Source of the DNA: Compostibacter hankyongensis
GTDB lineage: Bacteria > Bacteroidota > Bacteroidia > Chitinophagales > Chitinophagaceae
Assembly: GCF_039541075.1 (NCBI RefSeq)
Contig: NZ_BAABFN010000001.1
Span: forward strand, 682,001 to 746,000
DNA: 64,000 nt
Direction: 5' to 3'
Both the position numbers and the translations under genes were made by a program. Positions 8,118-17,568 of this stretch are shown piece after piece (the first letter of the stretch is position 1; each line of letters starts with the position of its first letter). Under the pieces are notes generated by a model. That model had not been told where the DNA came from, made no database searches, and was given only the letters and a program-made list of their open reading frames with translations.

Positions 8118-11100
8118 ATGAGAATTTTTTCAAAAAAACACAGCACGAAAAGGCGGTCCGGATGCAGCAGTGTGCTGTCGTCTCTCGTTTTTCTGACGGT
8201 TCTTTTCACGTCGACCGCTGTTTTTGCCCAGCAGGCGCTTAGCGTGCGGGGTACGGTAACCGACGACAAAGGCGTTGCCTTGCCCGGCGTAAGCATCTCG
8301 GTCAAAGGAACCACCAACGGAACGCTGGCCGGCGCCGACGGGGCATTTTCAATCTCCGCAAAAGCAGGGGATACGCTTGTTTTCAGCATGGTGGGCTTTA
8401 GCCCTACCCACATAGCGGTCGCCGGTGAGGAGCCATTGAATGTGAGCCTGTCCTCAAGCTCCTCATCGCTGGATGAGGTGGTCGTGGTAGGGTATAATAC
8501 CCAGAAAAAGGGATCGCTGACCACCGCGGTGTCGACGGTAAGTAATGCTGAGATCGTTACCACAAAAAACGAGAACGTGCTCAACACGCTGTCCGGCAAG
8601 ATTCCCGGTCTACGGGTAGTGCAAAACAGCGCCGAGCCGGGCGACTTCAACAACTCCTTTGATATCCGCGGCATGGGAAGTCCCCTGCTGGTGGTAGACG
8701 GCGTGCCCCGGACAGATATCATGCGGATAGACCCGAACGATATCGAGAGCATCTCTGTGCTGAAAGACGCTTCGGCTGCCGTATATGGTGTGCGTGCCGC
8801 CAACGGCGTGATCCTGGTGACCACCAAAAAAGGGAAGAAGGGCGCGCTGGAACTTGACTATACCGGCTCTTACGGATGGCAGGTGCCGATCAGATTTCCG
8901 AAAACGGTAGGCGTGCTGGACTGGATGGCCCTGGTGAATGAGAAGAGCATGCATAATGTGAACGGCGGCCAGCTTACCTATACGGACGCCGATATGGAAG
9001 CTTACCGCAACGGCACCAAGCATGCAGATGACTGGTATGGCGCCGTGGTCCGGTCGTCCGCCCCCCAAACCCAGCATAACCTGAGCGCCAGCGGCGGCAC
9101 CGAGCATACCACCTATTACATCAGCCTCGGGTATACCGGTCAGGATGGTATCCTGAAGAGCGGCGATCTCTTTTATAAACGCTACAGCCTCCGGTCCAAC
9201 CTCAGTACCGACATATCCCGGAACCTGACCTTTGAGCTGAACCTGAGCGGGATCATGGATCAGAAGAACATGCCCTACAATGCCCCTTACTGGTCGTTCC
9301 GGAGCTTGTGGTATGTGCCGCCCACTACCTCCATTTATGCCAACGACAATCCGGCCTATCCGGGCATCGTGCCCGCCGTGGTATCGCCCTTCGCCCTGAC
9401 CAATGCAGATATAAGCGGGTATCAGATACTGAACAGCAAGTGGCTGCAATCGTCCGCCAGCCTCAACTATAAAGTTCCCTTTGTGAAAGGCCTGAGCATA
9501 AAAGGACTGTATAGCTATGACTTTACCATGTCTACCAGCAAAAAGTTCATGAAGGCGTTCAACCTTTATTCCTATAATGCCAGCGCCGATACCTATCTTC
9601 CTTCTCCCCAGCAAAAGCCCGGCACCCTCAGAAGGGAATACTATGAATATCCTACGGACCTGGCGCAGCTGTCGCTCAACTATAACCGCACCTTTTCGGA
9701 TGTTCATAATGTAAGCGCACTCTTGCTCTATGAAGCCAGCGACCGTCTGGCGGATAATTTTTACGCGCAGCGGGAATTGTCTATTCCGGTGGACCAGCTG
9801 CTGGCCGGTAACAGCCTTAACCAGCAGGGCAACATGTCCCCCAATACCTTATATAAATACGCCAATGCCGCTGTGGTAGGAACGTTTACTTATGATTATA
9901 AGTCCAAATACCTGGCGGATTTCCGGTTCCGGTACGACGGCTCCTCCCGGTTCGGTCCCAAAAAGCAGTGGGGTCTCTTCCCGGCAGGCTCGCTGGGATG
10001 GCGCGTTTCTGAAGAAGATTTCTGGAAAAGCTCGGTCTTGTCCTTTATCGACAATTTTAAGATAAGGGCATCGTATGGCGTTACGGGAGATGATAATGCA
10101 TCCGCCTACCAGTTTGTAACGGGTTATACCTATCCGGCATCCGGATCGGCGACAGGACTTCCCGCAGGTGCAGTATTCGACGGCACCTTTGTAAACGCTT
10201 CCCAGAATAAAGGGATACCCAACCCGGATATCACCTGGTACACTGCAAAGATGTTTGATGGCGGTCTGGATCTCGAAGCCTGGGACGGGCTGATCGGTGT
10301 GACGTTCGATTATTTTATCCGCAACCGGTCGGGCTTGCTGGCCACTCAGCTGCTGACGCTGCCGGATGTGGTAGGCGCCGGCTTGCCGCAGGAGAACCTG
10401 AACGGCGACCGTACAAAGGGTTTTGATTTTGAGGTTTCCCATCGCAATCATATCGGGGCGTTCACCTATAACCTGCGGGGGACCTTCGGCTTTACCCGGA
10501 CCATGAATACCACCCGGGTGCAGGCAAAGGCCGGTAACTCCTACCTGAACTGGCTGAACAGCGCCTACACCGCCAACCGGTATAATAATATCTATTGGGG
10601 CTATGGATCGGACGGGCAGTTCGAGAATTATAAAGCCATAGAGAACAGCGATATCTATGTCAACCGGAATACCGTCGTGGGCGACTATCGTTATGAGGAC
10701 TGGAACGGCGACGGGCAGATCGGTCTGGACGACAGCCATCCGATCGCTACCACCGGCCTGCCGCTGATCACGTATGGTATCAGCGCCGGCGCTGCCTATA
10801 AAGGCTTTGATCTAAACCTGGTGTTCCAGGGAGCGGGCATGGTCAGCGCCAGTTACCTCGAGCAGCTGAATACCCCCCTCTGGGCAGGCGGCGGCGCACT
10901 GGAACAATTCCTGGACCGGTATCATCCGGCCGATCCCGCCGCCGATCCGTATGATCCCAACACCGCATGGATACCGGGCCATTTTGCCTATACCGGCACC
11001 GTGCCTTTTGTCAACACGCTTGAAAATCTCCAGAACGCCGCTTATCTGCGTCTGAAGAGCGTGGAGATCGGTTATACTCTTCCCCCCAAATATGTATCCC

Positions 11101-11276
11101 GTTTGGGGATAAAAAACCTGAGGGTATTCCTGAACGGATATAACCTGATCACTTTCACCCACCTTTTATACATGGACCCGGAGCATCCTTCTGCCACCTC
11201 GGCGATCGATCAGCAGTACGGTTATATCTATCCGCTTGACAGGATATTCCAGTTTGGCGTGAATGTCAAATTTTAA
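8118..11276 (+). CDS. SusC/RagA-family TonB-linked outer membrane transporter
   Basis: A 1052-residue outer membrane importer that forms a complex with the SusD lipoprotein and takes up oligosaccharides using TonB energy. Signal peptide to about residue 39 ('STAVFAQQ'), carboxypeptidase-regulatory-like domain ('VRGTVTDDKGVALPGVSISV', about 43-115), then the plug with 'LDEVVVVGYNTQKKGSLT' and the SusC hallmark 'SVLKDASAAVYGVRAANGVI', and a long 22-strand barrel ending in an aromatic-rich strand 'RIFQFGVNVKF'. Length is typical. First gene of an operon with susD (11 nt gap), DUF3823 (12 nt) and GH38 (11 nt). Substrate class is inferred from the linked mannosidases. Confidence 0.96.
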   Translation: MRIFSKKHSTKRRSGCSSVLSSLVFLTVLFTSTAVFAQQALSVRGTVTDDKGVALPGVSISVKGTTNGTLAGADGAFSISAKAGDTLVFSMVGFSPTHIAVAGEEPLNVSLSSSSSSLDEVVVVGYNTQKKGSLTTAVSTVSNAEIVTTKNENVLNTLSGKIPGLRVVQNSAEPGDFNNSFDIRGMGSPLLVVDGVPRTDIMRIDPNDIESISVLKDASAAVYGVRAANGVILVTTKKGKKGALELDYTGSYGWQVPIRFPKTVGVLDWMALVNEKSMHNVNGGQLTYTDADMEAYRNGTKHADDWYGAVVRSSAPQTQHNLSASGGTEHTTYYISLGYTGQDGILKSGDLFYKRYSLRSNLSTDISRNLTFELNLSGIMDQKNMPYNAPYWSFRSLWYVPPTTSIYANDNPAYPGIVPAVVSPFALTNADISGYQILNSKWLQSSASLNYKVPFVKGLSIKGLYSYDFTMSTSKKFMKAFNLYSYNASADTYLPSPQQKPGTLRREYYEYPTDLAQLSLNYNRTFSDVHNVSALLLYEASDRLADNFYAQRELSIPVDQLLAGNSLNQQGNMSPNTLYKYANAAVVGTFTYDYKSKYLADFRFRYDGSSRFGPKKQWGLFPAGSLGWRVSEEDFWKSSVLSFIDNFKIRASYGVTGDDNASAYQFVTGYTYPASGSATGLPAGAVFDGTFVNASQNKGIPNPDITWYTAKMFDGGLDLEAWDGLIGVTFDYFIRNRSGLLATQLLTLPDVVGAGLPQENLNGDRTKGFDFEVSHRNHIGAFTYNLRGTFGFTRTMNTTRVQAKAGNSYLNWLNSAYTANRYNNIYWGYGSDGQFENYKAIENSDIYVNRNTVVGDYRYEDWNGDGQIGLDDSHPIATTGLPLITYGISAGAAYKGFDLNLVFQGAGMVSASYLEQLNTPLWAGGGALEQFLDRYHPADPAADPYDPNTAWIPGHFAYTGTVPFVNTLENLQNAAYLRLKSVEIGYTLPPKYVSRLGIKNLRVFLNGYNLITFTHLLYMDPEHPSATSAIDQQYGYIYPLDRIFQFGVNVKF

Positions 11277-11287
11277 AACCCAAAGTC

Positions 11288-13204
11288 ATGAAACCGAAGA
11301 TATATTTATTACTGATTGCTTTTTGGGGTCTTGTCTCGGCCTGCAAGAAGAACCTGGACATACCGCCGATGAATGTCGTGGGAGATGATGACATTTTCTC
11401 CGATATCAGCGGTATCGACTCCTATATGGCGCGGATATACAGCGAGCTGCCGATCGAAGATTTCAAATGGTCGCCGAACAACGGCTTTAACGCCTATTAC
11501 TATGGTTCGCCGGCTTCGGTGACCGGAGAGGCCATAAGCCGGGACCCGCAAAGCGCTACGGAAAATATCGATGCGTTCTGGGGAAATGCCTACCGGCTGA
11601 TCCGGGAATGCAATTACTTTATGGAGACGCTGCCTTCCTACGCCGGTAATTTCAGCGATGCGCAGGTGAAGAACTGGTCTGCCGAGGCCCGCTTTGTCCG
11701 CGGGATGACCTATTTCGCCCTGGTAAAACGCTTTGGCGGCGTGCCGCTGGTAGACAGTGTGCTGACCCGGCCCGGGGAAAGCATTACCGATATTACCCAG
11801 AATATCGAAGAGCTTAAGATCCCCCGCGCTTCCGAAGAAGTCGTATATGATTTTATTGCCAGGGACCTCGACAGCGCCTATGCCAATTTACCCGAGACCA
11901 ACCAGGCCGGCCGGGCCAACCGCTATGCAGCGGCGGCCTTCAAGTCGAGGGCTATGCTTTTCGCCGGCTCCATCGCCAAATACAATTCCGTCAGTCTGGT
12001 ATCCGGCTCAGCGCGTCTTTGCGGCATACCGGCAGAAAAGGCAGTAAGCTACTTCAAGGCCAGCTATGATGCTGCCGGACTGCTTGACGGTAAGTACAGC
12101 CTTTACATGAAAAGCTGGGCGGAAGGCGACAAAGACGCGCAGTATACCAACTTTGTCAACCTCTTTACCGATGCATCGAGCCCGGAGAATATCTTTATAC
12201 GGCGATACAAATATCCCGATGCGGCCCACTGGTACGACGTCAACAATGTACCCCGGCAGATATCCCCGAACGTTTCTTCGGAAACCTGTCCTACGCTCGA
12301 TTTTGTCGAGATGTTCGAAGGACTTCCCAAAAATCCCGACGGTACCCTCATGACGGTAGGGGCAGACGGTAAATATATCCTGTACAACAATACCATGGAT
12401 TTGTTTGCCAATGCCGAACCGCGTTTACGCGCAACCGTTATTTTCCCGGGGGACGCATTCAGCGGACAGAACATAGAGGTCCGCCGCGGGATCTATACCG
12501 GCAGCGCCGCCGGCGGGATCGGCAAGCTTATCCCTTTCGGATCCACCAATGCTTATCCGACAGCTGATCTTCTGTCGTCCGCTTCCGATGTGCAGACGCC
12601 CTATACCTTACCGGACGGAACAAAGATGAACCCGGCCGGTCTCAGCGGGGTGTTTACCAACTATAACGGCACGGCCGGTTGCATTTCCGGTTTCCTGGTC
12701 AGAAAGTATCTGGTCCCCAACAAGCCGGCTTCGGAAATGCAGAACAATCATTCCGAGCAGAGCTGGATCGAAATGCGTTATGCCGAGGTGTTGCTAAACC
12801 GTGCGGAAGCGGCTTATGAGCTGGCCAGCGCAGGACAGTCGGGCCCTTATATGGCGGATGCCTTAAGCATTATCAACCGGATCAGGAAGCGGGCCGGGGC
12901 CAGCGAGCTTACCGCGCTCAGCGGCATTGACGATATCTGGACGGAGCGCAGAAAAGAGCTTGCCTTTGAAAACAAGACCTGGTGGGATATGAAAAGATGG
13001 AGGATCAGTGACAAGGAACAGAACGGAACCATTTACCGCGTGCTGATGCCTTTCTATTCCTCGGAGGCCGGTCAGTATTTCTTCGACCCGAGATTTGATG
13101 AAAGGAATACACGCTACACTTTTGATCCGAGATGGTATTATGCAAAAATTCCTGACGCAGCCATTGCCAAGAGTGCAAACTTAGTTCAAAATCCAGGTTA
13201 TTAA
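11288..13204 (+). CDS. SusD/RagB-family glycan-binding lipoprotein
   Basis: Surface lipoprotein of 638 residues that lids the SusC barrel and captures glycan. Lipobox 'GLVSAC' near residue 19 is followed by 'KKNLD'; the partner DUF3823 lipoprotein also has CKK-LD after its lipobox, consistent with a shared surface-export signal (inference). SusD features include the TPR-type helices 'FWGNAYRLIRECNYFMETLP', 'AEARFVRGMTYFALVKRFGGVPLV', and the C-terminal 'IRKRAG...WTERRKELAFENKTWWDMKRWR'. Length is slightly above the usual 500-600. The preceding gene is its SusC partner. Confidence 0.95.
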   Translation: MKPKIYLLLIAFWGLVSACKKNLDIPPMNVVGDDDIFSDISGIDSYMARIYSELPIEDFKWSPNNGFNAYYYGSPASVTGEAISRDPQSATENIDAFWGNAYRLIRECNYFMETLPSYAGNFSDAQVKNWSAEARFVRGMTYFALVKRFGGVPLVDSVLTRPGESITDITQNIEELKIPRASEEVVYDFIARDLDSAYANLPETNQAGRANRYAAAAFKSRAMLFAGSIAKYNSVSLVSGSARLCGIPAEKAVSYFKASYDAAGLLDGKYSLYMKSWAEGDKDAQYTNFVNLFTDASSPENIFIRRYKYPDAAHWYDVNNVPRQISPNVSSETCPTLDFVEMFEGLPKNPDGTLMTVGADGKYILYNNTMDLFANAEPRLRATVIFPGDAFSGQNIEVRRGIYTGSAAGGIGKLIPFGSTNAYPTADLLSSASDVQTPYTLPDGTKMNPAGLSGVFTNYNGTAGCISGFLVRKYLVPNKPASEMQNNHSEQSWIEMRYAEVLLNRAEAAYELASAGQSGPYMADALSIINRIRKRAGASELTALSGIDDIWTERRKELAFENKTWWDMKRWRISDKEQNGTIYRVLMPFYSSEAGQYFFDPRFDERNTRYTFDPRWYYAKIPDAAIAKSANLVQNPGY

Positions 13205-13216
13205 TACTTACTGAAT

Positions 13217-13969
13217 ATGAAACGGAGATTATATTATATGTCCCTGATCCTGGCTGTCTTAGCAGCAGGTTCCTGTAAAAAATTGGATAACTATGACGGT
13301 CCTACAGAGACGTTGACGGGCAATATCCTCGACGCCAACACCGGGAAGAATGTGCAAAGCGAAGTGTCCGGCGATAACGGTAACGGCACCCGGATCAAGC
13401 TGCTGGAGATCAGCTGGAGCGATAACCCCACACCCCTCTACCTTGCCTGTAAAGAGGACGGCACCTATAGCAACAAAAGGGTGTTTGCGGCTACCTACAA
13501 GATGTCGGCAGAGGGTGCGTTTGTGCCGATGGTACAGGGAGATGACGACAAAAGCAAGACCGTTGAGGTAAAAGGCGGCGTTACAAACGTAGATTTTGAG
13601 GTGGAGCCTTTTCTCGAGGTGGAGTGGGTCGGTGATCCCGTCCTGAATGCTGACAGCACCGTCAGCGCCCGGGTAAAGATCACCCGGGGGACCAAAAATC
13701 CGGGTTTTCAGCAGGAGATAACCGATCTGTGGCTTTTTGTAAGCCCTACCCAGTACTGCGGCAACAACAATTATGATAACCGTTACTCCGCCCACGTGGT
13801 ATATAGCGGTACGGCAGGCGATAGCATCCTCGGACAAACCATTACGCTGAAGACCATTGGCGGTGCTTTGCCGTCAAAAAGAGACTGGTATTTCAGAATT
13901 GGCGCGAGAATCAACTACGGGCTGAAACAATACAATTATAATGAGGCCCGCATGATAGCCGTACCTTAA
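13217..13969 (+). CDS. DUF3823-family lipoprotein, putative surface glycan-binding protein
   Basis: A 250-residue lipoprotein (lipobox 'AAGSC', then KKLDNYD) matching the DUF3823 family, which occurs almost only next to SusCD pairs. It begins with 'YDGPTETLTGNILDANTGK', a carboxypeptidase-regulatory-like beta-sandwich, followed by a second beta domain ('VEWVGDPVLNADSTVSARVKI'). Members are thought to be accessory glycan-binding proteins in the SusE position; that is family knowledge, not proof. It lies 12 nt after susD and 11 nt before the GH38 gene. Confidence 0.85.
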   Translation: MKRRLYYMSLILAVLAAGSCKKLDNYDGPTETLTGNILDANTGKNVQSEVSGDNGNGTRIKLLEISWSDNPTPLYLACKEDGTYSNKRVFAATYKMSAEGAFVPMVQGDDDKSKTVEVKGGVTNVDFEVEPFLEVEWVGDPVLNADSTVSARVKITRGTKNPGFQQEITDLWLFVSPTQYCGNNNYDNRYSAHVVYSGTAGDSILGQTITLKTIGGALPSKRDWYFRIGARINYGLKQYNYNEARMIAVP

Positions 13970-13980
13970 AATGCAGCTGA

Positions 13981-16872
13981 ATGATCGACAGGATAGTATT
14001 TATTTTATCAATGATGGTTGTTTTGACCGGCAGCGTATCGGCTTTCCCGGTAAATCAGCCGTCTCCTTCATTTTTTGAATGTAAAGTCCGGCCTTATTAT
14101 AAATACCGCCACGACGGTAAGGCCGGCCGGGCGGTTACGCTTGTCTTTAAGGGGTCGAAGCTATACGGCCCCGCCACTATCCGCGTGTCCTGCGATTCCG
14201 TTACAGAGGAAACGTCGGTCAACGAGCCGGAAGGAGCTGGGGAGGTTGAGGTGCTGTTACCCGCAGGCGCAGGAGTGGACAAGCCCTGTCAGGTACGCAT
14301 TGCTGTTATTGCGCCCCGGACGGCCCTGTACAGGTCGGTAATCGTTCCGCCGCAGCGTCAGTGGACCGTTTACATCTACCCGCATTCGCATGTGGATATA
14401 GGCTATACGAATACGCAGGAGTTTGTCCGGAAGCTGCATATGCGGAATATCGATGTGGCTATCGGGCTTGCGCAAAAGACGCAACACTATCCTGAAGGAT
14501 CAAGATTCGTCTGGAACCCAGAAGCCAGCTGGGTAACGGAGCAGTATCTGAAAAGCGCTTCCCCTGAAAAACGGAAGCGGTTCATCGAAGCCGTAAAGAA
14601 GGGCTGGATATGCCTGGACGGCGATTATGCCAACCTGAATACGAGCGCATGCTCGGATGAGGAGCTGCTCAGGTTGTTTCATGAGTCCAATAAGATCCAG
14701 GCCGTTACGGGGGTGCCGATAAAAACGATGGTGCAGATGGACGTAGCCGGCGCATCCTGGGGAATAACGCAGGCTGCATATCAGAATGGAATACGGGGTT
14801 TTCTTTGTTTCCCCAACATCGGTACCATCAGACGGCCGTGGGAGCATCAGCCTTTTTACTGGGTAGCCCCCGACGGAAAATCAAAGATATTTTTCCTGCA
14901 GGCGTTGCCTTACGGATTCGGTTATAATATAAAGGGATCAAAAATCGGTCTTTATAAGATCCAGGGGAATGACTCCACGTTGGACCGCATCCGGACAGAC
15001 AGTCCGCTGGTCAATTTTATCGATCCGCTGATCTTTGAAGAAACCGCTAAGCTGGAGGCGGCCGGATCGCCCTACAGCCTCTTCGTGATGCCCTGGTCAC
15101 TCGCCGATAATTCCCTGATCGATGCCGACCTGCCGGATGCCGTTCGCTTATGGAATGAAAAATATGCCTATCCGAAACTGATCATCGCCGGCGCACAGCA
15201 TATTATGGACGACTTTGAGCGCCGTTATCAGGATATTATCCCGGAGATAAAGGGAGATTATACCGAATACTGGACCGATGGACTGGGATCGGATGCGCGG
15301 CGGATCGGCCTGTACCGGCATGCGAAGGAAAATCTGGTACAGGCGGAGACCGCATGGTCCATGCTGAATGATAAAAAGCCGGCTCCCTGCGGATTGATCG
15401 ACAGCGCCTGGAAAGATTGTCTGCTGGGCGCCGAGCATACCTGGGGGTACCAGGACCCCAAGGCGCCGCTGGCCAAACAGATCGAGCAGACCAAAGCCGG
15501 TTATTTTGAAAATGCATTTAAGCTTGGCGAGCAACTTTTAGATAAGACATTCCGGCCCATCGAGGTTGCCGGAAGCAATAAAATAGCGGTTGTGAATACC
15601 CTGTCGTGGGACCGGGACGGCCTGGTTACCCTCTCGGCAGACCAGTCGGCGGGGGGCGACCGGGTATTGGATGAAAAAGGTAAAGCCGTGCCCTCGCAAA
15701 GACTTTCGACCGGCGAGCTGGTTTTTCTGGCCAAACAGGTGCCGGCGCTGGGCACGGCGCGCTATACGGTTGAAAAGGGGAAGCCTGCGGTGCGCAAAGG
15801 CTGCACGGTGAAGAACAATGTGCTTTCCAACGGCATACTGTCGGTAACGATCGACCCGCAGACCGGTGATATATCGGGCATACGGAACCTGAAAACCGGC
15901 CGGGAATATGTAGACAAGCAATCGGAGTACCGGATAAACGGCTATTATTATTCCCGGAGCCGGGACAGCACGGGCAGGATATATTCTCCGACCCATGTTG
16001 CGGTGAAGGTTAAGGAAAATGGCCCCCTGGTGGCCTCCGTAGTAGTGGAGTCGGAAGCCGAAGGCTGCAACTGGCTGCGCAGGGAGGTAAAGCTGGTGCT
16101 GGATCAGCCCTGGGTGGACATCGACAATTCCCTGGACAAGATAAGCACCCGCGTAAAAGAGGATATCAATTTTGGCTTTGCCTTCAATGTGCCCGGCGGC
16201 ACGACGCGTCTGGATATACCCTGGGGCGTCATGATCCCCGAATACGATCAGTTGCCCGGGGGCAATCGCAACTGGCTCACCTTTCAGCGCTGGGTAGATA
16301 TTTCCAACAAGAACGCCGGCGTTACGTGGACGTCCATCGAAGCTCCCCTGATTGAGCTGGGTGGCATGACTGCCAGCCATCTCCTGGGCGGCGCTTACGG
16401 ACACCGCAACTGGTATAAGACCCTCACCGCCACCCAGCCGCTGTTTTCCTGGGTGCTCAACAACCACTGGGGTACTAATTTTCCCCTGGAGCAGGGTGGC
16501 GTCATGCATTTTCATTACGGCATATTGCCGCACGGCGCTTATGATCCCGTTGCAGCCAATCGCTTCGGCCTGGAGCAGAACCGTCCTTTGCTCGCCGTTC
16601 CGGTTGGGGAGAAGCCCGCGGCCGGTCCCCGGGTGAAGATCGGCAATCCCCGCGTGTTTATTTCGGTGCTAAAGCAAAGCGACGACGGCAAGGGCATGAT
16701 CCTGCGGTTGCGTTCCGTTTCGGACAAGCCTGAGAAGGCGTTGCTGAGCTGGCCGGGGGGTGAGCCCCGCGAGATCTATTCCTGCCTGGCTGATGAAAAG
16801 CCCGGTTCCGAAGTGAAGGGCGACCGGACCCTATTGCCTTACGGGACGGTCAGCTATTATTTAAAATGGTGA
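13981..16872 (+). CDS. GH38 family alpha-mannosidase, secreted
   Basis: Glycoside hydrolase family 38: retaining, Zn2+-dependent alpha-mannosidase. 963 residues with a signal peptide ('VVLTGSVSAFP'). The catalytic barrel starts at 'HSHVDIGYTNTQ' (His135, His137, Asp139), the Zn-binding motif. 'VQMDVAGASWG' has Asp254 at the position expected for the nucleophile, followed by 'GIRGFLCFPN'. The C-terminal GH38 beta domains run from about 530 to the end ('NGILSVTIDPQTGDISGIRN', 'NWLTFQRWVDISN'). Such bacterial members differ from lysosomal enzymes, so linkage specificity is open. Last gene of the susC operon; no hairpin terminator is visible after it. Confidence 0.9.
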   Translation: MIDRIVFILSMMVVLTGSVSAFPVNQPSPSFFECKVRPYYKYRHDGKAGRAVTLVFKGSKLYGPATIRVSCDSVTEETSVNEPEGAGEVEVLLPAGAGVDKPCQVRIAVIAPRTALYRSVIVPPQRQWTVYIYPHSHVDIGYTNTQEFVRKLHMRNIDVAIGLAQKTQHYPEGSRFVWNPEASWVTEQYLKSASPEKRKRFIEAVKKGWICLDGDYANLNTSACSDEELLRLFHESNKIQAVTGVPIKTMVQMDVAGASWGITQAAYQNGIRGFLCFPNIGTIRRPWEHQPFYWVAPDGKSKIFFLQALPYGFGYNIKGSKIGLYKIQGNDSTLDRIRTDSPLVNFIDPLIFEETAKLEAAGSPYSLFVMPWSLADNSLIDADLPDAVRLWNEKYAYPKLIIAGAQHIMDDFERRYQDIIPEIKGDYTEYWTDGLGSDARRIGLYRHAKENLVQAETAWSMLNDKKPAPCGLIDSAWKDCLLGAEHTWGYQDPKAPLAKQIEQTKAGYFENAFKLGEQLLDKTFRPIEVAGSNKIAVVNTLSWDRDGLVTLSADQSAGGDRVLDEKGKAVPSQRLSTGELVFLAKQVPALGTARYTVEKGKPAVRKGCTVKNNVLSNGILSVTIDPQTGDISGIRNLKTGREYVDKQSEYRINGYYYSRSRDSTGRIYSPTHVAVKVKENGPLVASVVVESEAEGCNWLRREVKLVLDQPWVDIDNSLDKISTRVKEDINFGFAFNVPGGTTRLDIPWGVMIPEYDQLPGGNRNWLTFQRWVDISNKNAGVTWTSIEAPLIELGGMTASHLLGGAYGHRNWYKTLTATQPLFSWVLNNHWGTNFPLEQGGVMHFHYGILPHGAYDPVAANRFGLEQNRPLLAVPVGEKPAAGPRVKIGNPRVFISVLKQSDDGKGMILRLRSVSDKPEKALLSWPGGEPREIYSCLADEKPGSEVKGDRTLLPYGTVSYYLKW

Positions 16873-16913
16873 CTGTTTGGTGTTGAAAGATTCGGCGAAC
16901 GTCTGCGATATTA

Positions 16914-16945
16914 TTTGGCAAATACCAAAAAATGTAATTACTTTG
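16914..16945 (+). promoter_or_regulatory. Putative mazEF promoter
   Basis: TTTG (16914-16917) and TTACTTTG (16938-16945), spaced 20 nt, one mismatch from TAnnTTTG in the -7 box. A short inverted repeat (TTTGG/CCAAA, 16914-16929) covers the -33 side. Confidence 0.4.
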
Positions 16946-16953
16946 TGATTACA
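16933..16953. promoter_or_regulatory. Inverted repeat, probable MazE operator
   Basis: TGTAATTAC, 3 nt, GTGATTACA: 9-bp arms with one mismatch. It overlaps the -7 region 15 nt upstream of the antitoxin ATG, the usual place for toxin-antitoxin autoregulation. Confidence 0.5.
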
Positions 16954-16967
16954 AAAGAAGTTTTGAA

Positions 16968-17213
16968 ATGGAACTTTCAGTCATTCCCATTGGGAATTCA
17001 AAGGGCATAAGGCTGACAAAAGCCTTATTAGAAAGATATAACATTACAGATAAAGTTGAGCTTGTGCTTGAGAAGGGCTATATTATTCTAAAATCAAAAA
17101 GAGCTCCGCGGGAAGGATGGGGAAAAGCATTTAAAAGAATGCATGAAAATGGAGAGGATGCGTTGCTGGTTGATGATATCCTTGAGGATGAAAATCTCGA
17201 AGAATGGAGCTAA
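16968..17213 (+). CDS. mazE: MazE-like antitoxin (AbrB/SpoVT fold)
   Basis: 81 residues. The N-terminal half is a SpoVT/AbrB swapped-hairpin DNA-binding domain ('IPIGNSKGIRLTKALLERYNI', about residues 6-50). The acidic tail ('EDALLVDDILEDENLEEWS') is the kind that wraps around and neutralises a MazF toxin. Its last 10 nt overlap the toxin gene, a typical translational coupling. AT-rich relative to the sugar locus before it. Confidence 0.88.
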   Translation: MELSVIPIGNSKGIRLTKALLERYNITDKVELVLEKGYIILKSKRAPREGWGKAFKRMHENGEDALLVDDILEDENLEEWS

Positions 17214-17527
17214 GACAATATCAGATTGTTTTGGTAAACCTTGACCCTACTGTAGGTGCTGAAATAAGGAAGACCCGGCCTTGCGTTATCCTTTCTCCAA
17301 ATGAAATGAATGCTTTTTTGCAGACGATCGTTATTGCGCCAATGACGAGTAGTTCGAAATCCTATCCTACCCGGGTAAAGACATATCATCATAAGCAAAT
17401 TGGATGGATTGTCCTGGACCAGATTAGAACTATTGATAGACGCAGAATCCACAAGGTATTGGATAATCTGAGTGATAAAGAAATAAATGAAGTCAAATTA
17501 ATTATCAAAGAAACCTACGTGGACTGA
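17204..17527 (+). CDS. mazF: MazF-like endoribonuclease toxin (PemK family)
   Basis: 107 residues of PemK/MazF SH3-like barrel, a sequence-specific mRNA interferase. The hallmark opening 'YQIVLVNLDPTVGAEIRKTRPCVILSPNEMN' is visible in parts: 'LVNLDPTVGAEIRKTRP' carries the catalytic Arg region, and 'TIVIAPMTSSSKSYPTRV' the catalytic Thr/Ser segment. 'GWIVLDQIRTIDRRRI' closes the fold. Full length, no lesion. It pairs with the overlapping MazE. Confidence 0.92.
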   Translation: MELRQYQIVLVNLDPTVGAEIRKTRPCVILSPNEMNAFLQTIVIAPMTSSSKSYPTRVKTYHHKQIGWIVLDQIRTIDRRRIHKVLDNLSDKEINEVKLIIKETYVD

Positions 17528-17568
17528 TTACATGGAGCAAAATATCTAAGAAGCTTGAAAGATATGTC

